The notes beneath the pieces are model-generated. The model was not told the origin of the DNA. It ran no database searches and saw only the letters and a program-made list of their open reading frames with translations. Positions 27,781-35,657 of a stretch of 64,000 bases of DNA are shown in pieces. Positions within the stretch are counted from its first letter, which is position 1, and the number at the start of each line of letters is the position of its first letter. The stretch is from Planotetraspora sp. A-T 1434. Lineage in GTDB: Bacteria; Actinomycetota; Actinomycetes; Streptosporangiales; Streptosporangiaceae. The DNA is taken from positions 150,791 through 214,790 of the forward strand of contig NZ_JAOEGB010000013.1 of NCBI RefSeq assembly GCF_025420585.1. Direction: 5' to 3'. Made by a program: the position numbers and the translations under genes.

Positions 27781-28020
27781 ATGTCCATGCCGACCGTGAT
27801 CCGAATCGTCTCGGACGAGGAGTACCGTCCCGAGTGGCATAAGACCAGCTCGGCCCCCCGCCGTGGCAGTTGCAGCTGGCACGGCGAACCGCATGAGATC
27901 ACTCGATCCATGCGGCTCGAGGAACAGCGCGCGAACGGCGTACGGGTAACGCTGTACGGGGTGTGCGACGCGGCCCGCGCCGAGATCACCGAGCAGGTAC
28001 GGCGGAACTCCGGCGGCTGA
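27781..28020 (+). CDS. Small hypothetical protein
   Basis: 79 residues from ATG 27781, with AAAGGG upstream. It reads MSMPTVIRIVSDEEYRPEWH, contains two cysteines (RRGSCSWHGEPHE and VTLYGVCDAARAE), is polar, and has neither signal peptide nor membrane helix. I do not recognise it. It faces the convergent TetR gene and lies beside the nitroreductase remnant. Confidence 0.45.
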   Translation: MSMPTVIRIVSDEEYRPEWHKTSSAPRRGSCSWHGEPHEITRSMRLEEQRANGVRVTLYGVCDAARAEITEQVRRNSGG

Positions 28021-28128
28021 GCGGACGAGGGGCGATTTCCCACGGACGGAGCGAGCTGCGGATAGGTCCCGCTACGGGCTTCACCGGCAGTGGTACACCT
28101 GAAACGACGCGCGGAACGCCGTGTGGGA

Positions 28129-28746
28129 TCAGCACTCGTCAGCCTTTGCGGTTGGCTGGAGGGGGCGGGCCGTCAGGCCTTCGATGAGGAGTGACAGGAA
28201 CCGGTCCCCGGCGTCGGCTGTCCAGGATGCCTGGCGTGTTGCCCAGGCCATGGCGTTGACCGCGGCGAGCAGTTGGTCGGCGTCAAGGTCGGCACGTATG
28301 TGGCCGGAGCGCTGGGCGTGGGCCAGCAGGTCGCTGGCTGCGGCGCGGAGGCCGGCGCAGGAGGCGTGCAGGGTTGATTCCGGATCGTGCAGCGCGGCCA
28401 TGACCGAGGCGGGAAGGCCGTCGTAGCGGGCCGATGCCACGGCCAGTTCCCGTATCCAGGCGGCAAGGGCCTGGCCGGGGTCGGGGGAGGCGATGAGGTC
28501 GGCCGCCCGGGCGCGCAGGGTGTCGAACCCGTGCCGCAGCAGCGTCTCGAGCAGCGCCTCCCGGGTGCGGAAATGCCGGTACAGGGTCGCGATGCTGACC
28601 CCCGCCCGGCGCGCTACCTCTCGGAGGGATGCGTCGGTCCCCTGCTCCGCGAAGGTCGCCTGGGCTGCGGCCAGGAGGTGCTCGTGGGTGCGCCGGCCGT
28701 CAGCGCGGACGGGAAGGCCGGCCGGCCAGGGGTTCACGTCGTTCAT
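28129..28746 (-). CDS. TetR-family transcriptional regulator
   Basis: 205 residues. The helix-turn-helix is DASLREVARRAGVSIATLYRHFRTREALL (read in two parts, residues about 38-66), followed by an all-helical ligand domain. It is divergent from the crotonase gene; a 16-bp inverted repeat that covers the crotonase promoter lies between them and is the probable binding site, giving repression lifted by a ligand. The ligand may be the crotonase substrate or a ketone-type compound. Confidence 0.87.
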   Translation of the reverse strand: MNDVNPWPAGLPVRADGRRTHEHLLAAAQATFAEQGTDASLREVARRAGVSIATLYRHFRTREALLETLLRHGFDTLRARAADLIASPDPGQALAAWIRELAVASARYDGLPASVMAALHDPESTLHASCAGLRAAASDLLAHAQRSGHIRADLDADQLLAAVNAMAWATRQASWTADAGDRFLSLLIEGLTARPLQPTAKADEC

Positions 28747-28770
28747 CTCAGGCTCTTTCCGGTTGCGGTG

Positions 28771-28818
28771 TTGCTAACCGAAGCGGTGCTACGGATAATA
28801 GGAGCACTGCTTCGGTTA
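28771..28818 (+). promoter_or_regulatory. Crotonase promoter overlapped by TetR operator
   Basis: TTGCTA (28771-28776) and GATAAT (28794-28799) are spaced by 17 bp. Arms TAACCGAAGCGGTGCT (28775-28790) and AGCACTGCTTCGGTTA (28803-28818) pair with one mismatch around a 12-bp spacer that contains the -10 box. A bound dimer would block RNA polymerase. Confidence 0.72.
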
Positions 28819-28870
28819 CGGTCGGAGCTTACCTGTGGACACGTCCATGAGCCAGCGAGGAGATGTGCAG

Positions 28871-29716
28871 ATGCCCCAGGAACTCGATGAGTGGCATGCC
28901 CGGGCCGGAGGCTACGTGGCACGGCCGAGGTTTGAGACCTACGCCGAGAAGTATTCGCGCTACTTCGTCATGCGCCGCCGTGACGGGATCATCGAACTGC
29001 GCATGCACACCGACGGCGGTTCGGCCCACTTCGACTTCGCGGTGCACAACGCCTGGGCCCAGGCCTGGCAGGAGGTCGGCAACGACCCCGAAAACGAAGT
29101 GCTGATCCTCACGGGCACCGGCGACCTGTGGTTGGGCACCCCCGAGACCATTGCCGCCGATCCAGCAGAGGTGGCGAGCGGGCTGAGGAACAACCCGCGT
29201 CCCAAGGACTTCGCCTACGAGCACGCCTACTACGACGCCACCAAGCTGCTGGAGAACTTCGTCTTCGGCATCGACATCCCCACCATCGCGGCGATCAACG
29301 GGCCTAGCCTGGCGCACACCGAATTCGCGCTGCTGTGCGACATCACCCTGGCCGCCGAGACCGCGACCATCATCGACCCGCACCTGCTGGCCGGCACCGC
29401 GCCCGGTGACGGGCAGCAGCTCACCCTCCAGGAACTCATAGGCACCAAGCGCGCCGCCTATCACCTCTACACCGGCCAGCCCATCGGCGCACGGCAAGCA
29501 CTCGAACTCGGCCTGGTCAACGAGGTGCTGCCCGCGGATCGTCTCCTGCCCCGCGCCTGGGAACTGGCCGAGGCCATCATGAAGGCCCCCCGCACCGCCC
29601 GCCGCTTCACCCACGCCATCGCCCAGCGGCCCTGGAAACGGCGCCTCGTTCAGGATCTCGGCTTCGGCATCGCCCATGAGATGTACGGCATTCACGCCGA
29701 CCGACTCCTCGGCTAG
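28871..29716 (+). CDS. Crotonase-family C-C hydrolase, 6-oxocamphor hydrolase-like
   Basis: 281 residues, cytosolic. The crotonase core is clear (EVLILTGTGDLWLGTP, IPTIAAINGPSLAHTEFALL, CDITLAAETATII). The closest pattern I recall is 6-oxocamphor hydrolase: His in AHTE, His in DPHLLAGTAPGDG and Asp in PGDG correspond to its His122, His145 and Asp154, and LLPRAWELAEAI matches near the end. That enzyme cleaves a cyclic beta-diketone by a retro-Claisen reaction. Start ATG 28871 follows GAGGAG by 8 nt; earlier starts exist at 28835 and 28847. It is controlled by the divergent TetR gene. Plain enoyl-CoA hydratase is the alternative. Confidence 0.72.
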   Translation: MPQELDEWHARAGGYVARPRFETYAEKYSRYFVMRRRDGIIELRMHTDGGSAHFDFAVHNAWAQAWQEVGNDPENEVLILTGTGDLWLGTPETIAADPAEVASGLRNNPRPKDFAYEHAYYDATKLLENFVFGIDIPTIAAINGPSLAHTEFALLCDITLAAETATIIDPHLLAGTAPGDGQQLTLQELIGTKRAAYHLYTGQPIGARQALELGLVNEVLPADRLLPRAWELAEAIMKAPRTARRFTHAIAQRPWKRRLVQDLGFGIAHEMYGIHADRLLG

Positions 29717-29986
29717 TGACTGGTGTCCGTGTGACAACACGGTGGGGACGGCGCCAAGGCGTGTTGGACATTTCTCTCGTGCGCCAAGGTGATGCCTGTC
29801 CCAGGGTGCTGCACCGGGAGCGGCGTGATGCCGCCGCCCGCTGCCCCCACAACCGCCCCAACACCAGACATACTGCCTGAGATGATCGGTGTCATGACCG
29901 CGCCGCGCCCCGCGAAGGATCCGTACCGACCTATCGGTGTCGACGAAACGGCTATGACCAGCACGCAGGGTCGGACGGCGCACGGC
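29717..29986. other. Gap before integrase, no gene seen
   Basis: 270 bp between the crotonase and the 3' end of the integrase gene. It contains a short hairpin CCGTGTGACAACACGG near 29731 that may end crotonase transcription, and two copies of GCGCCAAGG 44 bp apart. No tRNA, and no attachment site that I can prove. Confidence 0.4.
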
Positions 29987-31015
29987 TCATTTGGTGGTAG
30001 CGAGGTCTTCGGGGCGGGGCAGGGTCAAGGTGTCGATCGCGGCACGGCGCTGGCGGCCGGGCCGCCGGTCGTAGCCGGAGGTGGTGACGGGGGACGCGTG
30101 GCCCATGAGCTGCTGGACACGAGCGAGGTCGACGCCGTTGTCGAGCAGGTCCCCTGCGAACGTCCGCCGCAGATCGTGCGGTGACAGCCGGGGCAGCTCG
30201 GCCTCCCGGCGGCGGCGTTCCAGGGCCGCGGCGATGGCGTCCGATGACAGATGCCGTGCCCTGGCGTCGCCCCAGCGGTTCACCGGGGCGATCAGCGGCC
30301 CGCGAATGTGCTCGGTCGCGGCGAGCCACCGGCCCAGGTAGACCGCGGCGACCTCGTGGAGATAGACCTCGCGCGACTTTCCCCCCTTGCCGGTGATCGC
30401 CAAAGATCGGTCGCCGGGGTCGTAGTTCGCCCTGGTCGCCTTCGCCAGCTCGTCCCGGCGCATGCCCGTGGACTGCAGTACGGCGATCACCGCGGCGTCT
30501 CGGATGCCGATCAGGCCGCCGGCGGCCAGGCATGCCTTCAGCATCGCCGCGACTTCGTATTCGGCGATGTTTCGTCCGGCCTTGGCGCGGGTGCCGCCCT
30601 TGACGTTCTTCACGGCCTTTGCCCGCTGATAGTCCTCCGCGGTCATCTGCCCGAGCATCCAGGCGTGGTAGAGGACTTGGCGCAGCGCGCTCAGGTGCTT
30701 GTTCACAGTCGAGGGCGACCAGGGCGCTGCCTCGCCGTCGGCATCGATGCGGACCTGGTTCATCAGTTCGCTCCGCAGGGCCGTCGTGTGCTGGTAGCGG
30801 AGCAGCCCCCATGGGACGGCCTCGCCGGTCGGGTAGCCGAGGATCCGTGCGGTGCCGTCGAGACACGCGCCCATGGTCCGGCGCGACTGCTGACCCCCCA
30901 GGGATTTCAGATACACGAGGTAGGGATTCTGCGCCGGCGGGCGCGGTGCCACGTCGGGAAGGAAGGACGCCGCCGCCGGGATGATCTCTGACACGGCGAC
31001 CATTCTAGTGATCAA
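29987..31015 (-). CDS. Tyrosine-family site-specific integrase
   Basis: 342 residues. An N-terminal core-binding domain (PYLVYLKSLGGQQSRRTMGA, WSPSTVNKHLSALRQVLYHA) precedes the catalytic domain with the full set: Arg in GMRRDEL, His-x-x-Arg in SPHDLRRTFAGDLL, His in LMGHASPVTTSGYDRR and its Tyr nucleophile. It is XerC/phage-integrase-like and should cut and join DNA through a phosphotyrosine link. Start could be ATG 31015 or ATG 31006. Neighbouring relaxase debris and a small basic protein suggest it belongs to a decayed integrative element. Confidence 0.87.
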   Translation of the reverse strand: MITRMVAVSEIIPAAASFLPDVAPRPPAQNPYLVYLKSLGGQQSRRTMGACLDGTARILGYPTGEAVPWGLLRYQHTTALRSELMNQVRIDADGEAAPWSPSTVNKHLSALRQVLYHAWMLGQMTAEDYQRAKAVKNVKGGTRAKAGRNIAEYEVAAMLKACLAAGGLIGIRDAAVIAVLQSTGMRRDELAKATRANYDPGDRSLAITGKGGKSREVYLHEVAAVYLGRWLAATEHIRGPLIAPVNRWGDARARHLSSDAIAAALERRRREAELPRLSPHDLRRTFAGDLLDNGVDLARVQQLMGHASPVTTSGYDRRPGRQRRAAIDTLTLPRPEDLATTK

Positions 31016-31019
31016 CTAG

Positions 31020-31037
31020 CGAGAATTTCCATTCTCG
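31020..31037. promoter_or_regulatory. Inverted repeat CGAGAAT-TTCC-ATTCTCG upstream of integrase
   Basis: Perfect 7-bp stem with a 4-nt loop, 5 bp before the integrase start. A second short dyad CTAGT-GATCA-ACTAG lies just inside at about 31005-31019. Possible autoregulatory or recombination arm site. Confidence 0.45.
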
Positions 31038-31181
31038 TAGGTTGAAGCTAGCTATCGCAGATCCGCTGGCTCGTGATCTCAGGGATCACAACGCAGTTGT
31101 TGTCCGGTGTCATGACAACTGGCGTGGTCTCACCGGAGTTGGCGCCGCCCTCGAATCCGTCTTCACTCGGTTGACGCGCTG

Positions 31182-31658
31182 TCAGGAGCCCGGCGCTGGA
31201 TTAATGACGATATTCACCTGGGTGGCTTCCCTTGGTGGATCAAGAACTACCTCAATAACATATCGACCTGGGGAAATATTGAACTTCCGCGATTGGTCCC
31301 CGGTTGCATCGCCCACCCGTAGGATGCCGGTAGGGACTTCGATCATCCCGGAGTAGACAGGTTGACCGACGGCGATTTCCTCGCCGCGCCAAACGCGAAC
31401 AGAGGTTGAGCCTTCTGCGGCGTGCATGGTGCGAACCACAAGAGCGGTAGCACTTGCCGTCACCAGCTCATCTTCTGAACTCAAATCCGGTATTTCGTCA
31501 TCAGACCCTTCGTCAGTTACCAGTAGCAGCCCCCAAGGAAGGCCTGCAATGATTTCACCAAGCAGCATAACTAGAACGTCGCCTTCCCTAAATTTAATTA
31601 AGAAATGTAGCCTTTTCGGATGAGTTGAATTATATAAAGCCCTTGCTTGTTGCTGCAC
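31182..31658 (-). CDS. Hypothetical protein of lower G+C content
   Basis: Up to 158 residues. Readable segments such as DVLVMLLGEIIAGLPWGLLL, YSGMIEVPTGILRVGDATGD, QSRKFNISPGRYVIEVVLD and EATQVNIVINP form a plausible beta-rich fold. The gene is markedly richer in A+T than its neighbours, suggesting transfer. Start is uncertain: GTG 31658 is far upstream, and a TATAAT-like sequence lies inside the reading frame near 31630, so a downstream start is possible. I do not recognise the family. Confidence 0.5.
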   Translation of the reverse strand: MQQQARALYNSTHPKRLHFLIKFREGDVLVMLLGEIIAGLPWGLLLVTDEGSDDEIPDLSSEDELVTASATALVVRTMHAAEGSTSVRVWRGEEIAVGQPVYSGMIEVPTGILRVGDATGDQSRKFNISPGRYVIEVVLDPPREATQVNIVINPAPGS

Positions 31659-31693
31659 GGTAGACAGTGAGGATAGAGCCGTTGCGATGTTCC

Positions 31694-32345
31694 GTCAGGA
31701 ACCGTCCGAGAGACAGGCTGGTGATCGGGAATGTAGTTGCCACTCTTGGTTCCGCGCGCCCATGACAACCACGCCGGCGAGCGTCGTGTCACGGCCCATG
31801 ACATTCGACAGCGCCAGCAGCCGGACCACGGAGCAGCCGTATGCCCTCCGGCGACGGCTTCGGGATCCGGCCGTAGGCGTTGCGGGCGGCTCGGTCGTAC
31901 TCCTCGGCCGCCCTCGCCAGGACCGGGTTGCCAAGCGCGGCGGCGGCAACGCGCAGGACGTCCGCGGCGGCCCGCGCGGCGTCGGCGGCCGAGGCCGGGT
32001 CCTGTCTGATCCGGGCTGCCGCGGCCGACGCCGCATGCGCGGCCTCGCCGTACAACGCCTCCCGCTCGGCCCGCGTCCATCCTTCCTCGGCGGTACGCCA
32101 CAAGCGGCGCAGCTGGGGCAGGCTGAGCCAGGCGGCGGAAGAACTCCTCCTCGCCGCGCGCGTCACGAGCCGCAGCCGCGACCTTCTCCCGGAGTTCGTC
32201 CCGGGGCGTACGGCGCCAGCGGGCGTACAGCTTGGGCCAGGTCAGGTCGGCGGCCAGCGCCCCTCCCCTGTACCAGACGAGGGCGCCTCTCCAGAGTCTG
32301 CTGAGACTGACCACCCCGCTGCGGCGCCGACGGCGCCTACGCCAC
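31694..32345 (-). pseudogene. Relaxase/mobilisation protein C-terminal debris
   Basis: Three frames in succession give LVWYRGGALAADLTWPKLYA, RDELREKVAAAARDARGEEE, then SLPQLRRLWRTAEEGWTRAE, ADVLRVAAAALGNPVLARAA, YDRAARNAYGRIPKPSPEG and RLLALSNVMGRDTTLAGVVV. This is the Ala-rich helical C-terminus of actinomycete plasmid and integrative-element relaxases. It has no intact frame and no catalytic part. It supports the view that 29.9-32.6 kb is a remnant element. Confidence 0.55.
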
Positions 32346-32404
32346 ACCGCCGTCCCCCGCCACTACAGTCCATCACCCCGGGAAGCAGACCCGCAGGAGG
32401 TCAT

Positions 32405-32599
32405 GTGAGCACGAACGACGGCGGCTCCACAAGCCGGAAGATGACGCCTGAGGCCGCCAGCCGGATCCAGAGCAGCGCCGACAAGCACCCGGTCGGCAAG
32501 ACTGCGACCACCGGGTTCAAGCAGAGGGCGCAGTCGGCCGTCCATAAGTCCAAGAGCCAGTCGAAGCGCGGGCGGCGTTTATTTAGGAAACTTTCTTGA
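32405..32599 (+). CDS. Small basic seed-maturation-like protein
   Basis: 64 residues from GTG 32405 with AGGAGG 5 nt upstream. It reads STNDGGSTSRKMTPEAASRI, QSSADKHPVGKTATTGFKQR and AQSAVHKSKSQSKRGRRL. The MTPEAASRIQ...FKQRAQSA pattern recurs in short proteins on actinomycete mobile elements, sometimes described as seed-maturation-like. It is very basic at the C-terminus, so nucleic acid binding is possible. Role unknown. Confidence 0.65.
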   Translation: MSTNDGGSTSRKMTPEAASRIQSSADKHPVGKTATTGFKQRAQSAVHKSKSQSKRGRRLFRKLS

Positions 32600-32828
32600 T
32601 CGAAATTTAACCGCTGGGACAGTGGAGTCAAGACCCAATCGTCAGGGGCGCCTCGTAGGTCGCGCCCGTCGCGCCCTCGCTTCCGACGACCGGCGTAGGT
32701 CGCGCGGCGTCCGGACGCCTGCGGAAAGGGAACCTACTGTTCCGCCGCCATTAACCTCAGCTCACTGGAAGGTCAGTAATCGCGATCTACCCTGACGGAG
32801 CCTCTCAACCCCCTTACGGAGGACATCC

Positions 32829-33716
32829 ATGGTCGTGTCCGCTGCGAAGTCCCGCATCCGCAGGAAGCTCGTCCCGATCGCGTCCGCCCTCGGCGTCACC
32901 GCCGCGCTCGCCCTGTGGACCGGGACCGGGGCGAGCTCAGCCGCCACTGTGCCGTCGCCGAGCCACGTCGTCGTGGTGATCCTGGAGAACCACGCCTACT
33001 CGCAGATCATCGGCAGCTCCAGCGCGCCGTACATCAACTCACTGGCCACCGGCGGGGCAAACCTCACCCAGTTCTACGCGGAGACCCACCCCAGCCAGCC
33101 GAACTACTACGCCTTCTTCTCGGGCAAGACCCAGGGCATCACCGACGACAGCTGCGTCACGATCGGATTCAGCTCCGCCGCCAACCTCGGCTCCGAGCTG
33201 ATCGCGGCCGGGAAGACCTGGGGCAGCTACAACGAGGGCCTGCCCAGCCAGGGCTCGACGGTCTGCACCAACAGTGCCGGGAAGTACGCGCAGAAGCACA
33301 ACCCCTGGTTCGGCTTCAGCAACGTCCCGACCTCCACGGCCTACACCTTCACGCAGTTCCCGACGGACTTCACCACGCTGCCGAAGGTCTCCTTCGTGGT
33401 CCCGAACCTCTGCAACGACATGCACGACTGCTCGGTCTCGACCGGCGACACGTGGGTGAAGAACAAGCTCGGCGCGTACGCCACCTGGGCCAAGTCCAAC
33501 AACAGCCTGCTCATCGTCACCTTCGACGAGGACAACAAGCTCAGCGGCAACCGCATCGCCGCCGTCGTGTACGGCCAGCCGGTCATCCCGGGCAGCTCGT
33601 CGTCCACCACCTACAACCACTACAACCTGCTCCGGACGCTTGAGGACATGGCCGGGCTGACCACTCACGCGGGCAACGCGGCGACGGCCTCGGACATCAC
33701 CGGAATCTGGAGCTGA
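32829..33716 (+). CDS. Secreted phosphoesterase (acid phosphatase/phospholipase C-like family)
   Basis: 295 residues. A signal peptide (about 1-39) is followed by the phosphoesterase fold: HVVVVILENHAYSQIIGSSS with the metal-binding Glu-Asn, AETHPSQPNYYAFFSG (Thr/Ser nucleophile region), FVVPNLCNDMHDCSV and LLIVTFDEDNKLSGNRIAAV near the end. It should act outside the cell on phosphate mono- or diesters. ACGGAGG precedes ATG 32829. About 230 bp upstream show no gene but contain two GTAGGTCGCGC copies. It lies at the border of the integrative-element remnant. Confidence 0.85.
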   Translation: MVVSAAKSRIRRKLVPIASALGVTAALALWTGTGASSAATVPSPSHVVVVILENHAYSQIIGSSSAPYINSLATGGANLTQFYAETHPSQPNYYAFFSGKTQGITDDSCVTIGFSSAANLGSELIAAGKTWGSYNEGLPSQGSTVCTNSAGKYAQKHNPWFGFSNVPTSTAYTFTQFPTDFTTLPKVSFVVPNLCNDMHDCSVSTGDTWVKNKLGAYATWAKSNNSLLIVTFDEDNKLSGNRIAAVVYGQPVIPGSSSSTTYNHYNLLRTLEDMAGLTTHAGNAATASDITGIWS

Positions 33717-33718
33717 GC

Positions 33719-34165
33719 TTGTACCTGGCTGAACGCGGCCCGGCCTCCGGGGCCACGTCCGCGGACGCGCCGCAGGACCGGGCCGGTCAGCCGGGCCGCG
33801 CCACGCGATCGATCCCCGGCACGGTCATCGCGCTGGGGACGGTCAGCCTCATCACGGACGTCTCCTCCGAGATGGTCACCGCGGTGCTGCCGCTCTATGT
33901 GGTGGCCGGGCTGGGGCTCAGGCGGCCCGAGGTCACCGTGCGGTCGGCGATGGCGCTGCTGCGGCGCCCTGACGTCCGGCGGCTGGCCGTCTGCGCGGCG
34001 CTGATCGGCACCGGACAGGCGCTCGCCCGGTTCTGCTGCTCGCCGGCCTTCGGCGCGGCGTGGACCGCGATCGGCGACCGGGCCGCGCTCATGGTCGCCG
34101 CGGGCGCTCTCGCGATCTGCGCGGCCCGGGCGGCGTACGCTCTGCGCGGCCCGGAGGTCCGATGA
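33719..34165 (+). pseudogene. MFS transporter with in-frame internal deletion
   Basis: The frame opens with PGTVIALGTVSLITDVSSEM and VTAVLPLYVVAGLGL, the first helix and loop of a 12-helix MFS permease. It then jumps to RSAMALLRRPDVRRLAVCAA and ends with the last helix (DRAALMVAAGALAICAARAA). About two thirds of the protein is missing, yet the frame is preserved. Its TGA overlaps the ATG of the next gene, so it may still serve as an untranslated or leader segment. It cannot be a functional transporter. Confidence 0.65.
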
Positions 34166-35178
34166 CGCCGCGGGCGCGCGTGGTCACGCTGCTGGTCGCG
34201 GTAGCGGTGCTGGGCTCCGTCGCGTTCGCCTCGGTGCTGCACGCGGCGGACCGGGTGGGTGAGCGGAACCGGCCACAGCCGGGTGGGCCGGGCATCGCGC
34301 CCGGCGTCGTGACGCTCGGCGGCGGAAGGCACATGATCTTCCGCAACATGGCCTGGGGGCCGTACCGGGACGAGCTGGTCTCGGTGGCGGCCTCCGCCCC
34401 CGGCGGCGCCCGGACCGCCGCTCCGGTCCGCTGCCTGCGCTTCCACGCGGCGGCCCGGACCGGCGTCTGCCTGCGCAAGGTGGACGGCCCTACTGGGGAG
34501 AGCTACTTCGCGTCCGTCCTCGACGGCCAGTTGCGGACGCTGCGCGACTACCCGATCGGGGGCGTCCCGTCCCGGGCCAGGGTCGCGCCGTCCGGCCACC
34601 TGGTCGCCTGGACGGTCTTCGTGGGCGGGGACTCCTACGCGGGCGGCGACTTCTCCACGCGGACCTCGATCGTCGACACGCGGACGTGGGCGCTCACCAC
34701 GAGCCTGGAGAAGTACGAGATCGTCAAGGACGGGCGGCCATACCGCGCTCCCGACGTGAACTTCTGGGGCGTCACCTTCGCGGACGACGGGCATTTCTAC
34801 GCCACCCTGGCGACCAAGGGGCAGACCTACCTCGTCCGCGGCGACATCGCCGCGCGCACGGTGACCACGCTGCGCCCCAACGTCGAATGCCCGTCTCTGT
34901 CGCCCGACGGGACCCGCCTGGTCTTCAAGAAGCGCGTCCCCGGCCTCAGCCCGGACGCGCCGTGGCGGCTGTACGCGCTGGACCTGCGGACCATGCGCGA
35001 GACGCCGCTGGCCGAGACTCGGAGCGTCGACGACCAGGTCGTCTGGGCCGGTGCGCAGACGGTGCTGTACGGCCTGCCGGGCGACTTCGGCGCCGACCTG
35101 TGGTCCGTCCCCGCCGACGGGACCGGGGCCCCCAAGCGGGTCGCCGTCTCCGCGCTCAACCCCGCCTTCACCGGCTGA
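34162..35178 (+). CDS. Membrane-anchored beta-propeller (TolB/WD40-like) protein
   Basis: 338 residues. A single N-terminal hydrophobic segment (about 7-24, signal or anchor) is followed by an extracytoplasmic chain with propeller blades such as SRARVAPSGHLVAWTVFVGG, CPSLSPDGTRLVFKKRVPG and YALDLRTMRETPLAETRSV. ATG 34162 overlaps the preceding stop as ATGA. Such proteins scaffold complexes at the envelope; no catalytic residues are visible. It was probably once co-expressed with the now-deleted MFS permease. Confidence 0.75.
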   Translation: MTPRARVVTLLVAVAVLGSVAFASVLHAADRVGERNRPQPGGPGIAPGVVTLGGGRHMIFRNMAWGPYRDELVSVAASAPGGARTAAPVRCLRFHAAARTGVCLRKVDGPTGESYFASVLDGQLRTLRDYPIGGVPSRARVAPSGHLVAWTVFVGGDSYAGGDFSTRTSIVDTRTWALTTSLEKYEIVKDGRPYRAPDVNFWGVTFADDGHFYATLATKGQTYLVRGDIAARTVTTLRPNVECPSLSPDGTRLVFKKRVPGLSPDAPWRLYALDLRTMRETPLAETRSVDDQVVWAGAQTVLYGLPGDFGADLWSVPADGTGAPKRVAVSALNPAFTG

Positions 35179-35259
35179 GGCCGACCGGCGGCCGCTGCTG
35201 TCCCCGCAGGTCAGGGGCCGTAAGGTGGGCTCTGGGCACCATGAGAAGGGGGAAGGCGC

Positions 35260-35547
35260 ATGGGAGAGTTTTCTGTCTGGCACTGGCTGATCGTGGCGCT
35301 GGTGCTGGTGATGTTGTTCGGTGCGAAGAGGCTTCCCGACACCGCCAGATCTCTGGGGCAGGCGCTGCGGCTGTTTAAGAAGGAGACGAGCAGGCTCGGG
35401 GATGACGACGCGGAGACCGTGACCGGGGACCGGCCGTCCACCCCCGCTCCCGCCCTCTCGATCGAGGAGCAGGCGCGGCAACTGGAGGAGCAGGCCGCCC
35501 GGCTCCGCGCTCAGGCCGGCTCGCGGCCCGACCAGCAGCCCGGCTGA
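35260..35547 (+). CDS. tatA: Twin-arginine translocase subunit TatA/TatE
   Basis: 95 residues. It has a short N-terminal transmembrane helix (WHWLIVALVLVMLFG), the conserved hinge AKRLPDTARSLGQALRLFKK with Phe-Gly-x-Lys-x-Leu-Pro, and an amphipathic helix, then a Pro/Glu/Gln-rich tail. TatA rings form the channel for folded Tat substrates; the Tat-signalled PHP protein at 44594 is a possible client. GAAGGGGGAAGG precedes ATG 35260. No tatC is next to it, so it is an isolated paralogue or the main tatA with tatC elsewhere. Confidence 0.88.
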   Translation: MGEFSVWHWLIVALVLVMLFGAKRLPDTARSLGQALRLFKKETSRLGDDDAETVTGDRPSTPAPALSIEEQARQLEEQAARLRAQAGSRPDQQPG

Positions 35548-35657
35548 GCGCCCGCGGTGACGGGCAGCCCATTGGGTATAGGCGATATGTTCGGCTATGG
35601 CCGGTTTGGTCTGGCACACACGCCAGCGACCGTCCCGGCGAGATCCGGGGGGATCTC

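Noticed and set aside
29717..31060. A tRNA gene as attachment site for the integrase
   Set aside because: No T-loop or cloverleaf arms found near either end of the integrase gene.
31042..31356. Plus-strand frame LAIADPLARDLRDHNAVVVR
   Set aside because: Starts with TTG without ribosome site, overlaps the more plausible minus-strand gene, and loses sense after about 50 codons.
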